From assembly GCA_963545585.1 (NCBI GenBank), contig CAUUKX010000117.1, positions 1 through 5,571 on the forward strand: a DNA stretch of 5,571 bases, read 5' to 3'. Source of the DNA: W11650 sp963545585. GTDB taxonomy: Bacteria > Bacillota > Clostridia > Lachnospirales > Vallitaleaceae. Shown here in pieces: positions 1 to 5,372 of the stretch. Under the pieces are notes generated by a model. The model was not told where the DNA came from and did no database searches. It saw only the letters and a list, made by a program, of their open reading frames with translations. The stretch's first letter is position 1. The number at the start of each line of letters is the position of its first letter. The position numbers were made by a program, and so were the translations under genes.

Positions 1-1940
1 ACCCCGGCCGTATGCTTTTGCGTTTCACCGCAGTAACGCAGGATGCGCAGCAAATTATTTTTTTCCTCCGCCAAAAACTCTTCCGGCGTAAAGTCGGCTA
101 AACGCCGCAGATTTTCCGCTACCTGCCGGGCATAAACATAGCAGGCCGGCAAAATCTCTTTGCGCGCCATTTCAATCATCGTCTTGGCTTCAATATTGAT
201 GACCTTGCAATAATCTTCCAGCATGATTTCCGCTCTGGCCAGCGTTTCCTTGGGCGACATCACGCCGTTACGGTCAAACACTTCAATGAATTCCGGCCGG
301 CACATTTCCAGAAAAGCATCAACCGACGTCCGCAGCACCGGCAGACCGCGCCGTTTGGCCTCCTCCGTCCACTCTTTGGAATAACCGTCGCCGTCAAAAA
401 TAATGCGCTGATGTTCACGGATATTCTCAGTAATGACCGCTTTCAGCTCGGCCGCCACATCCTCTGCTCTTTCCAGCCGATCGGCAATCCGCCGCAGATG
501 TTCGGCGACAATGGTATTGAGTGTAATATTGGGCCCGGCAATTGAAGCCGATGACGAGCACATCCGAAACTCAAACTTATTGCCGGTAAAGGCAAACGGC
601 GAAGTGCGGTTGCGGTCGGTCACGTCCTGAAAAATCGTGGGAATACTGTCAACATGCAGCTCCAGCACATCTTTCACCTTCGACGCCCGCAAATCACCCT
701 CTAAAATCTGGCGGATAATATCGGACAGCTGATCGCCCAAATAAATGGAAATAATCGCCGGCGGCGCTTCATGCCCGCCCAGCCGCCGGTCATTGGCAGC
801 GCTGGAAATCGATGCCCGCAGAAGCGGCGCATATTCGTCAACAGCCGCCATCACCGCCGATAAGATCAAAAGGAACTTGGTGTTTTGATGCGGCGTTTCG
901 CCCGGCTCTAAAAGATTCCGTCTTTCCGTGCCCAGCGACCAGTTGCAGTGCTTGCCCGAGCCATTAACACCCTCAAATGGCTTGGGATGCAAAAGGCAAA
1001 CCAAGCCATGATGATTGGCCACCTTAACCAAAGTGTCCATTACCAGCTGATTATGGTCAGCTGCAATATTGGCCACCGAAAAAACCGGCACAATCTCATG
1101 CTGAGCCGGAGCAACCTCATTGTGCTTAATCTTGGCATAAACGCCCATTTTCCATAGCTCAATGTCCAGCTCTTTCATAAACGCAGCAATATTTTCCTTA
1201 ATGCTGCCAAAATAGTGATCTTCCATTTCCTGCCCCTTGGGCGGATTGGCCCCAAACAGCGTCCGGCCGGTCAAAATCAAATCCTTGCGCTTTTGGTACA
1301 GGCGCTTGTCAATTAAAAAATATTCCTGCTCAGCCCCGACCGAGGGGGTGACTTTTTCGGTTTCGGTATCGCCAATCGCCCGCAGCACCCGCAGACACTC
1401 CCGACTGACTGCCTGCATGGAGCGCAGCAGCGGAGTTTTTTCATCGAGCGCTTCGCCCCAGTAGGAGCAAAAGGCGGTTGGAATATACAGCGTTTTATCC
1501 TTGATAAAGGCCGGACTAGTTGCATCCCATGCCGTATAGCCCCTGGCCTCAAAGGTCGCCCTAAGGCCGCCGTTGGGAAAAGAGGACGCATCCGGTTCGC
1601 CCTTAATCAGCTGTTTGCCGGAAAACTCCATCGAAATCCCGCCGCCGATAAAGGGTTCAATAAAGGACTCATGCTTTTCCGCCGTCCGGCCGGTCATCGG
1701 CTGAAACCAATGACAGTAATGGGTCGCCCCCTTTTCAATCGCCCAGTCCTTAATCGCACTGGCTACTACATTGGCTACGCCCGCATCCAGATCTTCGCCG
1801 CTGTCAATCATTTTCTTTAACTTCTTATAAACGTCTTTCGGCAGCCGCCGCCGCATAGTCAAATCATCAAACACATTTTGTCCGAAAAAATCCGTTACCT
1901 TCAAATGATTCTGCACTTCCCCGTTATATTCTGCGTTCAT
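1..1940 (-). CDS. glnN: Glutamine synthetase type III (GSIII), C-terminus beyond the left edge
   Basis: This enzyme makes glutamine from glutamate, ammonia and ATP in the cytoplasm and is a main route of ammonium assimilation. I read 646 residues with no stop before the window edge; GSIII proteins are usually about 690-730 residues, so roughly the last 50-80 are missing. Sequence evidence, in order: a GSIII-type N-terminal region (FGQNVFDDLTMRRRLP at 20-34; MEFSGKQLIKGEPDASSFP at about 104-122), the metal-binding GAEQEYFLID (202-211, Glu204 and Glu206), HNEVAPAQHEIVP (273-285), the ATP-site HPKPFEGVNGSGKH (318-331), GGHEAPPAI (388-396) and NRTSPFAFTGNKFEFR (444-459). These are the GSIII forms of the motifs, not those of GSI or GSII. 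The start at 1938-1940 is chosen because AAGGA lies 6 bases upstream; an in-frame ATG two codons earlier (1944-1946) abuts the same AAGGA. All catalytic motifs look intact. Position 332 is Cys in GSGKHCNWS, where Asn is common, an apparently tolerable change. Confidence 0.96.
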   Translation of the reverse strand, partial: MNAEYNGEVQNHLKVTDFFGQNVFDDLTMRRRLPKDVYKKLKKMIDSGEDLDAGVANVVASAIKDWAIEKGATHYCHWFQPMTGRTAEKHESFIEPFIGGGISMEFSGKQLIKGEPDASSFPNGGLRATFEARGYTAWDATSPAFIKDKTLYIPTAFCSYWGEALDEKTPLLRSMQAVSRECLRVLRAIGDTETEKVTPSVGAEQEYFLIDKRLYQKRKDLILTGRTLFGANPPKGQEMEDHYFGSIKENIAAFMKELDIELWKMGVYAKIKHNEVAPAQHEIVPVFSVANIAADHNQLVMDTLVKVANHHGLVCLLHPKPFEGVNGSGKHCNWSLGTERRNLLEPGETPHQNTKFLLILSAVMAAVDEYAPLLRASISSAANDRRLGGHEAPPAIISIYLGDQLSDIIRQILEGDLRASKVKDVLELHVDSIPTIFQDVTDRNRTSPFAFTGNKFEFRMCSSSASIAGPNITLNTIVAEHLRRIADRLERAEDVAAELKAVITENIREHQRIIFDGDGYSKEWTEEAKRRGLPVLRTSVDAFLEMCRPEFIEVFDRNGVMSPKETLARAEIMLEDYCKVINIEAKTMIEMARKEILPACYVYARQVAENLRRLADFTPEEFLAEEKNNLLRILRYCGETQKHTAG

Positions 1941-1946
1941 TACCAT

Positions 1947-1955
1947 TCCTTTCCT
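1947..1955 (-). promoter_or_regulatory. Ribosome binding site of glnN
   Basis: The minus strand reads AGGAAAGGA here, followed by ATGGTAATG. The proximal AAGGA (1947-1951) sits 6 bases before the ATG at 1938-1940, which is good spacing. It directly touches the earlier ATG at 1944-1946, for which only the distal AGGAA could serve. This favours the downstream ATG, although both starts give proteins that differ by only two residues. Confidence 0.7.
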
Positions 1956-1978
1956 GTCTGCCAACAGCCTTCTTATGT

Positions 1979-2029
1979 ACTCAACTTTCCCCTGCTCGAA
2001 GCGCTGCGCACTTCTGCCCGGGCGAGCAG
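1979..2029 (-). promoter_or_regulatory. Structured leader element, copy 1 (upstream of glnN)
   Basis: On the minus strand this contains GGGCAGAAGTG, a hairpin, and the conserved tail CAGGGGAAAGTTGAGT (1979-1994), ending about 38 bases before the glnN start. The core 1979-2019 matches the element upstream of the penicillin-binding protein gene (5035-5074) in 32 of about 40 positions: 16 consecutive bases, then 5, then 11. The inner hairpin is GAAGTGC, loop GCA, GCGCTTC (2008-2014 with 1998-2004, one G-U pair). An outer stem CTGCTC/GAGCAG (2024-2029 with 1992-1997) closes around it, with 9 unpaired bases on the 5' side. I do not recognise a known riboswitch family. A role in regulating glnN is inferred from position only; a dispersed palindromic repeat is the main alternative. 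Confidence 0.55.
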
Positions 2030-2031
2030 TC

Positions 2032-2037
2032 CGTATA
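2032..2037 (-). promoter_or_regulatory. Possible weak -10 box for glnN
   Basis: TATACG on the minus strand lies 18 bases before the GGGCAG of leader copy 1. In copy 2 a perfect TATAAT begins 19 bases before the same GGGCAG, so the position fits a promoter shared with the leader. The match is only 4 of 6, and no good -35 box is visible; TGGACC lies upstream at a 15-base spacing across an A7 tract. I saw no sigma-54 type GG/GC promoter in the gap. Confidence 0.25.
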
Positions 2038-2065
2038 GTCTTTTTTTGTTCTGGTCCAGCTCACC

Positions 2066-2160
2066 CGTTTCCGCTATCCCAACCACCAAAACTTCTTTTT
2101 CATCGCAGAGCCTGCTGCTCAAAGAGGCTGACCGGCTATTCTATTAACTCAGCGGAAACG
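2066..2160 (-). repeat. Perfect 10-base inverted repeat enclosing 75 bases; possible structured RNA
   Basis: CGTTTCCGCT (plus strand 2066-2075) is matched exactly by its reverse complement AGCGGAAACG at 2151-2160. The outer arm begins only 6 bases after the stop codon of the penicillin-binding protein gene. Inside, a smaller hairpin can form (plus AGCCT at 2109-2113 with AGGCT at 2125-2129). An alternative pairing in the minus-strand RNA joins GGTCAGC (2127-2133) to GCTGGACC (2053-2060) with one bulged G. No U-run follows on the minus strand, so it is not a standard terminator. It may be a 3' structure of the PBP transcript, an upstream part of the glnN leader, or a small mobile repeat; no target-site duplication is visible. 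Confidence 0.4.
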
Positions 2161-2166
2161 AAATTT

Positions 2167-4959
2167 TTACTCAAAAAATCCGCTGTCCGGCTTTTGATTT
2201 TTGGGTTTTTCTTGGCTTGGCGTATTCTGCCGGTGTCCATTTTCAGAAGAATTGGGTTCTTTATGCCCGGTATTTACATTCGGCTCTGGATTCGTTCGTT
2301 CATTATTTTGGTTACTCGGGTTATTGGTACTATTGGTACTATTGGTGTTATTTCCGCTACTGCTGTTATCGTGATTTTCATCGGAAGAATCTGGGTCAAA
2401 AAAGCCGTTACCCGGCTGCTCATTGGTATGCGGGCCATGCACCGTGCAATATTCGCCAATCATGGAAAACGGAATTTCATAAGCGGCATCGGCTACTGGC
2501 AGCGGCACTGACGGATCCCAGCCGCTGGGCATATCCTTTTCCCGCCTTTGAATCATCACTTTTTTCTGAACCAGTTCCGGCGGACAAAACTCGGTGGCAA
2601 AAAGTCCCGATACGCTGCAAATTTCCACCGCCTTATGCACATCGCACGGCTCGGTCGGTTCTGTTCCGACCGCAAAATATTCCTCAATCACCGTTCCGCC
2701 CCGCTCGTCCAAATTACAAAGGTCCTCAACCGGCATCAAACCCGACTCGGCGCAAACCGGACGGCGAACAATACCGGCCGGCACTTCAAAGCTCTTATTC
2801 GGCAGTCCTTCATGTACCGCCGCCATTACTTTGGCCCAAATCAAATTATGCGTGCTCTGCGAAATATGGTTCATACTCTTGGGCTGGTCATAACCCAGCC
2901 AAATCGCCGCTGCATAGTAGGGGCTATATCCGACAAACCAGAGGTCATTTGAATCCTGCGTCGTTCCGGTCTTACCGGAGATGGTCATACCCTTGACCGC
3001 TGCCGTCGTACCGGTTCCCTTGCGGACAACGTCCAGCATTGCATCCGTCAGCAGGAAAGCGGTTGTTTCCTTAATTGCCTGATGGCTTTCCGGCGTTTTA
3101 TCAATCAGCACATTTCCCTTATCGTCTAACACCTTGGTATAAAAAATCGGTTCAATATACACGCCTTTATTAGCAATCGCCCCATAGGCGGCTGTCATTT
3201 CCAGCGGTGTCACACCCGTCCGGATACCGCCCAGCGGCATGGCGTAAACCGCATCGCCTTCGGCTTGCAGCTTACTGAAGCCCAGTTTTTTCAAATATTC
3301 AAAACCCAGCTCCGGCGTAATATCAGCAATTGTCCGAACCGCAATGATGTTCATCGACTGGGCAATTGCTTCCCGCACGGTGGTCAATCCTTTATATACT
3401 TTGTTCCAGTTCTTCGGCGTATAGCTTTGACCATTCGATAGCTTAATCGCCACCGGCGCATCGTTGATCGTCGTTGCCAACGTATAGCCCTTGGCATCCA
3501 AAGCAGCCGCATAGGCAGCTACCGGTTTAAAAGTCGAGCCCGGCTGACGCTGCGCCTGCGTTGCCCGGTTAAAGGTCAGGTTGCCGGACTTATCGCCCCG
3601 GCCGCCGGTCAGCGCCTTGACCTCGCCGGTATGATAATCCATAATCACCATGGCCGACTGCGGCTGCGGCACATAAACCGCCTTTTCCGCTAATATCTCA
3701 CTTTCGGCAAAGCCCAGCTCCTGCTTATATTGGACAATAAAGGCTTCAGCCGCCGCTTTATCCTTAAACTCCCCTTCTTTGTAGTGATGGGTTACTTCCT
3801 CGCCGCGTTTGGTCGAGAGCGAATACATCAATTTGACTTCGTTGTGATTGCCGTTCGGGAAAAAGTTCTTATCGTCGGCATAAACATCGTCTAACTTTTT
3901 TTGAATACTGAGGTCCTGCGTTACATAAATACTTAATCCGCCGCTGTGAATCAAACGATAGGCCTGCGCTTCGGTATAATTCTTTTGAATTTGCAAATCC
4001 TCGGCCAGCCGCAGGATGACCTCGTCCACAAAATAGGTGTAATTGGACAGATTGCCGGATAGCTGCTGATTAATGCTGCGGATATTGCCGTACACGTCCT
4101 CATTGATGGCCTGATCGTATTCCGCCTGAGTGATATATTTTTGCTCCAGCATTTTCTTTAAAATCCGCTGCTGCCGCTCCCGGTTGTTTTCCGGCTTGCT
4201 AATCGGATCGTACCGGCTGGGTGCATTCGCAACGCCGGCAATACAGGCCGCCTCCGCAACGGTCAGTTCCCAGGCATTTTTGTTAAAATAGGTCTGTGCC
4301 GCAGTCTGCACGCCGTTACTGTTCTTGCCGAACGGCGCAGAATTTAAATACAGTTCCAAAATCTTCTTCTTGGCATATTCCTTGCCCCGGCCGTCCTCGG
4401 CCAGCTTTTTTTCCAGCTGCACTGCCAAATACTGCTCCTGTAGCTTACGTTCAATTTTTTTACCCGGGTCTTTTAAGACATTCATCTTAACAACCTGCTG
4501 CGTCAGGGTCGAACCGCCCTCAGAAAAGCTCCGGCTCTTGACATTAGCTACGATCGCCCGCATAAAGGCATACATATCAAAACCGTTATGCCGCCAGAAT
4601 CTTTCATCCTCAACTGCTACCACGGCGTCAATCATACATTGCGGAATCTGTTCATATTCCAGATAAATCCGATTAGCATTGGCTGCGGACAGCTTTTGAA
4701 TTTCATTGCCGTTCTGATCATAAATAATCGAGGCATAACCAACTGGCACTACCGTTTCCAAAATATTGTCAATGCTCGGCGCTTTATCAATGATTGCCTT
4801 ATAAACACCGATTGCCGCCGCACCGCCCAGCACGCCGACAATAACCACCGCAAAAACAATTACTTTCAAAACCAGCGAATTAATTAAATTGGTTGTTTTT
4901 TTTGTTTTTGAATGAAGCTGCTCTTTTTGTTTTTTTCTTCCTTGTTTCCCAAAGTTCAT
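2167..4959 (-). CDS. Class A penicillin-binding protein (PBP1A-type transglycosylase/transpeptidase)
   Basis: This bifunctional peptidoglycan synthase of 930 residues is anchored in the cytoplasmic membrane with its catalytic domains outside. It polymerises lipid II into glycan strands and cross-links the stem peptides. A basic cytoplasmic N-terminus (1-26) precedes one membrane segment (about 29-52). The GT51 transglycosylase domain shows EDERFWRHNG (catalytic Glu117), GGSTLTQQ (148-155), ERKLQE (170-175, second Glu175) and LELYLNSAPFG (201-211). After a linker (about 270-430), the transpeptidase domain has STFK (nucleophile Ser475, Lys478), SMN (535-537) and KTGTT (663-667), all intact. A segment with six cysteines (736, 748, 772, 781, 792, 838) follows, then a low-complexity tail rich in Asn, Ser, Thr and Pro (about 847-930). 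The ATG at 4957-4959 is chosen for its strong AGGAGGTT; an in-frame TTG at 5038-5040 would add 27 residues that look like leader, not protein. Gene names (pbpA, ponA, mrcA) vary by lineage, so none is assigned. Confidence 0.96.
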   Translation of the reverse strand: MNFGKQGRKKQKEQLHSKTKKTTNLINSLVLKVIVFAVVIVGVLGGAAAIGVYKAIIDKAPSIDNILETVVPVGYASIIYDQNGNEIQKLSAANANRIYLEYEQIPQCMIDAVVAVEDERFWRHNGFDMYAFMRAIVANVKSRSFSEGGSTLTQQVVKMNVLKDPGKKIERKLQEQYLAVQLEKKLAEDGRGKEYAKKKILELYLNSAPFGKNSNGVQTAAQTYFNKNAWELTVAEAACIAGVANAPSRYDPISKPENNRERQQRILKKMLEQKYITQAEYDQAINEDVYGNIRSINQQLSGNLSNYTYFVDEVILRLAEDLQIQKNYTEAQAYRLIHSGGLSIYVTQDLSIQKKLDDVYADDKNFFPNGNHNEVKLMYSLSTKRGEEVTHHYKEGEFKDKAAAEAFIVQYKQELGFAESEILAEKAVYVPQPQSAMVIMDYHTGEVKALTGGRGDKSGNLTFNRATQAQRQPGSTFKPVAAYAAALDAKGYTLATTINDAPVAIKLSNGQSYTPKNWNKVYKGLTTVREAIAQSMNIIAVRTIADITPELGFEYLKKLGFSKLQAEGDAVYAMPLGGIRTGVTPLEMTAAYGAIANKGVYIEPIFYTKVLDDKGNVLIDKTPESHQAIKETTAFLLTDAMLDVVRKGTGTTAAVKGMTISGKTGTTQDSNDLWFVGYSPYYAAAIWLGYDQPKSMNHISQSTHNLIWAKVMAAVHEGLPNKSFEVPAGIVRRPVCAESGLMPVEDLCNLDERGGTVIEEYFAVGTEPTEPCDVHKAVEICSVSGLFATEFCPPELVQKKVMIQRREKDMPSGWDPSVPLPVADAAYEIPFSMIGEYCTVHGPHTNEQPGNGFFDPDSSDENHDNSSSGNNTNSTNSTNNPSNQNNERTNPEPNVNTGHKEPNSSENGHRQNTPSQEKPKNQKPDSGFFE
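2323..2349 (-). repeat. Three tandem 9-base units in the PBP tail
   Basis: Plus-strand ATTGGTACT occurs twice in a row (2323-2340) and is followed by the variant ATTGGTGTT (2341-2349). On the coding strand it encodes the repeating Asn-Ser-Thr stretch NTNSTNSTN in the disordered C-terminal tail. A 9-base unit keeps the reading frame, so copy-number change would lengthen or shorten the tail without disrupting the protein. Confidence 0.8.
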
Positions 4960-4963
4960 TTTT

Positions 4964-4971
4964 AACCTCCT
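4964..4971 (-). promoter_or_regulatory. Strong ribosome binding site of the PBP gene
   Basis: AGGAGGTT on the minus strand is followed by AAAA and the ATG at 4957-4959. It is a near-perfect Shine-Dalgarno sequence at normal spacing and decides the start against the longer in-frame reading from TTG at 5038-5040. Confidence 0.9.
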
Positions 4972-4978
4972 GATGCCC

Positions 4979-5027
4979 GCCTGTCCGGTATCTTTCAGGC
5001 TTCTATCTCTATCAAGCCGAATGCCTG
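4979..5027 (-). promoter_or_regulatory. PBP leader segment with competing short stems
   Basis: In the minus-strand RNA, a central GCCUG (4996-5000) can pair with CAGGC on its 5' side (5023-5027) or with CAGGC on its 3' side (4979-4983). The overlapping CCUGA (4995-4999) can also pair with UCAGG (4969-4973), which includes the first bases of the ribosome binding site. A further exclusive hairpin, GGCUU/AAGCC, is possible in the same stretch. Each stem is only 5 bases, so this could be chance; control of translation is a hypothesis. Confidence 0.25.
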
Positions 5028-5034
5028 CTTTTTC

Positions 5035-5080
5035 ACTCAACTTTCCCCTGAGCGAAGTGCCGCCACTTCTGCCCAGACAG
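5035..5080 (-). promoter_or_regulatory. Structured leader element, copy 2 (5' end of the PBP transcript)
   Basis: On the minus strand this reads CTGTCTGGGCAGAAGTG, a GCGG loop, CACTTCGCTCAG, then GGGGAAAGTTGAGT. The inner stem GAAGTG/CACTTC is perfect (5064-5069 with 5054-5059). Beyond a bulged A it continues with CTGGGC/GCTCAG (5071-5076 with 5048-5053, one G-U), giving 12 pairs. The tail ACTCAACTTTCCCCTG (plus, 5035-5050) is identical to that of copy 1 at 1979-1994. The hairpin begins only a few bases after the start of transcription predicted from the TATAAT box, so it would form the very 5' end of the messenger and could affect its stability or early elongation. That role is inferred. Confidence 0.6.
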
Positions 5081-5087
5081 TGCCTTT

Positions 5088-5096
5088 ATTATACCA
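5088..5096 (-). promoter_or_regulatory. Promoter of the PBP gene (extended -10)
   Basis: TGGTATAAT on the minus strand is a consensus TATAAT (5088-5093) with the TGn extension of a vegetative sigma-A promoter. The -35 region at 17-base spacing is TTCCTA, a poor match, which is usual for extended -10 promoters. Transcription would start near 5081, leaving a leader of about 120 bases before the ATG. Confidence 0.7.
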
Positions 5097-5174
5097 AATC
5101 TGAAAATAATTAGGAAGTCCCTCTTTGCGAATTTAATGGTTTTATAATCTTGCTAATTTCCATTTTAAGCAAAG

Positions 5175-5209
5175 AAAAAAACAGTAAACCTTTTTTGATT
5201 TACTGTTTT
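5175..5209 (-). terminator. Rho-independent terminator
   Basis: On the minus strand AAAACAGTAAATC pairs with GGTTTACTGTTTT (13 pairs including one U-G), with a loop of six A (5191-5196) and a run of seven T in all at the 3' side. It points away from the decayed frame at 5361-5571 and lies upstream of the PBP promoter, so it would separate the two transcripts. The stem is AT-rich, and the plus-strand T run is shorter (four), so it is mainly a minus-strand terminator. Confidence 0.7.
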
Positions 5210-5242
5210 GCAAGCTGCTATTTTCAATTAAACAAACTAGGA

Positions 5243-5269
5243 CTTATCATCCGGTTTTCACCATCAGAT
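5243..5269. repeat. 27-base direct repeat, copy B
   Basis: It matches 5346-5372 at 23 of 27 positions, 103 bases away in the same orientation. All four differences are transitions. On the minus strand it contains GGTGAAAAC flanked by ATCTG and CGGAT, which can form a short stem. Confidence 0.7.
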
Positions 5270-5286
5270 CAAATGCTGCGCATTTG
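5270..5286. repeat. Perfect 7-base hairpin
   Basis: CAAATGC, loop TGC, GCATTTG (plus strand). It abuts repeat copy B. No T-run follows on either strand, so it is not a terminator. Confidence 0.55.
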
Positions 5287-5295
5287 CCGCTCTTT

Positions 5296-5337
5296 CAGGC
5301 TTTGAGAATATCAAAATATTTTTTGGTATTGAGCCTG
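5296..5337. repeat. Inverted repeat / hairpin between the two 27-base copies
   Basis: The outer arms CAGGCT (5296-5301) and AGCCTG (5332-5337) are exact inverted repeats. The inner arms AATATCAAAA (5307-5316) and TTTTGGTATT (5321-5330) pair at 9 of 10 positions. There is no proper U-run, so termination is unlikely or weak; it may mark an old mobile-element end. Confidence 0.5.
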
Positions 5338-5345
5338 TGTTAGAG

Positions 5346-5372
5346 CTTATCATCTAGTTTTCACCGCCAGAT
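5346..5372. repeat. 27-base direct repeat, copy A
   Basis: This is the partner of 5243-5269. It overlaps the stop codon (5361-5363) of the decayed frame, so the repeat joins the last three codons of that frame to the sequence just after it. On the minus strand ATCTGG and CTAGAT can pair around a 9-base loop. Confidence 0.7.

Larger units (their letters stand above)
5097..5360. other. AT-rich non-coding spacer
   Basis: No reading frame here looks like a protein, and no tRNA or other known RNA gene is recognised. It holds the terminator, one of the two 27-base repeat copies and two hairpins, each listed separately. The base composition is clearly more AT-rich than the two genes, which suggests relaxed or decayed sequence. 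Confidence 0.6.

Noticed and set aside
1956..1975. Sigma-54 promoter for glnN (TTGGCAG on the minus strand)
   Set aside because: The TGGCA-like part is not followed by a TTGC box at the required spacing, and it lies too close to the start codon.
1979..2160. ANTAR-type paired hexaloop hairpins, as found before some clostridial nitrogen genes
   Set aside because: I found no pair of neighbouring stems with six-base loops carrying A at position 1 and G at position 4.
2066..2160. Miniature transposon with terminal inverted repeats
   Set aside because: The flanks show no target-site duplication and no transposase-end motif is recognised; it is kept as a structured region instead.
1941..2166. T-box, purine, SAM, TPP, glycine, FMN, lysine or cyclic-di-GMP riboswitch before glnN
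   Set aside because: None of the conserved cores of these classes is present (for example no TGGNACCGCG T-box sequence), although the region is clearly structured.
1878..2996. Long plus-strand open frames over the glnN start and the 3' part of the PBP gene (for example 1975-2511 and 2217-2996)
   Set aside because: They are antisense shadows of confident minus-strand genes, with low-complexity or unprotein-like translations and no ribosome binding sites.
4959..5038. A 957-residue version of the PBP starting at TTG
   Set aside because: The extra 27 residues lie in the leader, overlap the shared element and precede a near-perfect AGGAGGTT-AAAA-ATG start, so the 930-residue form is preferred.
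5288..5350. Short minus-strand frame ending LNTKKYFDILKA as a transposase tail
   Set aside because: It is only about a dozen residues in AT-rich DNA where Lys, Phe and Tyr codons arise by chance, and it lies inside an inverted repeat.
5243..5372. CRISPR array
   Set aside because: There are only two imperfect copies, and the 76-base interval between them itself contains an inverted repeat; no further repeats or cas genes are present.
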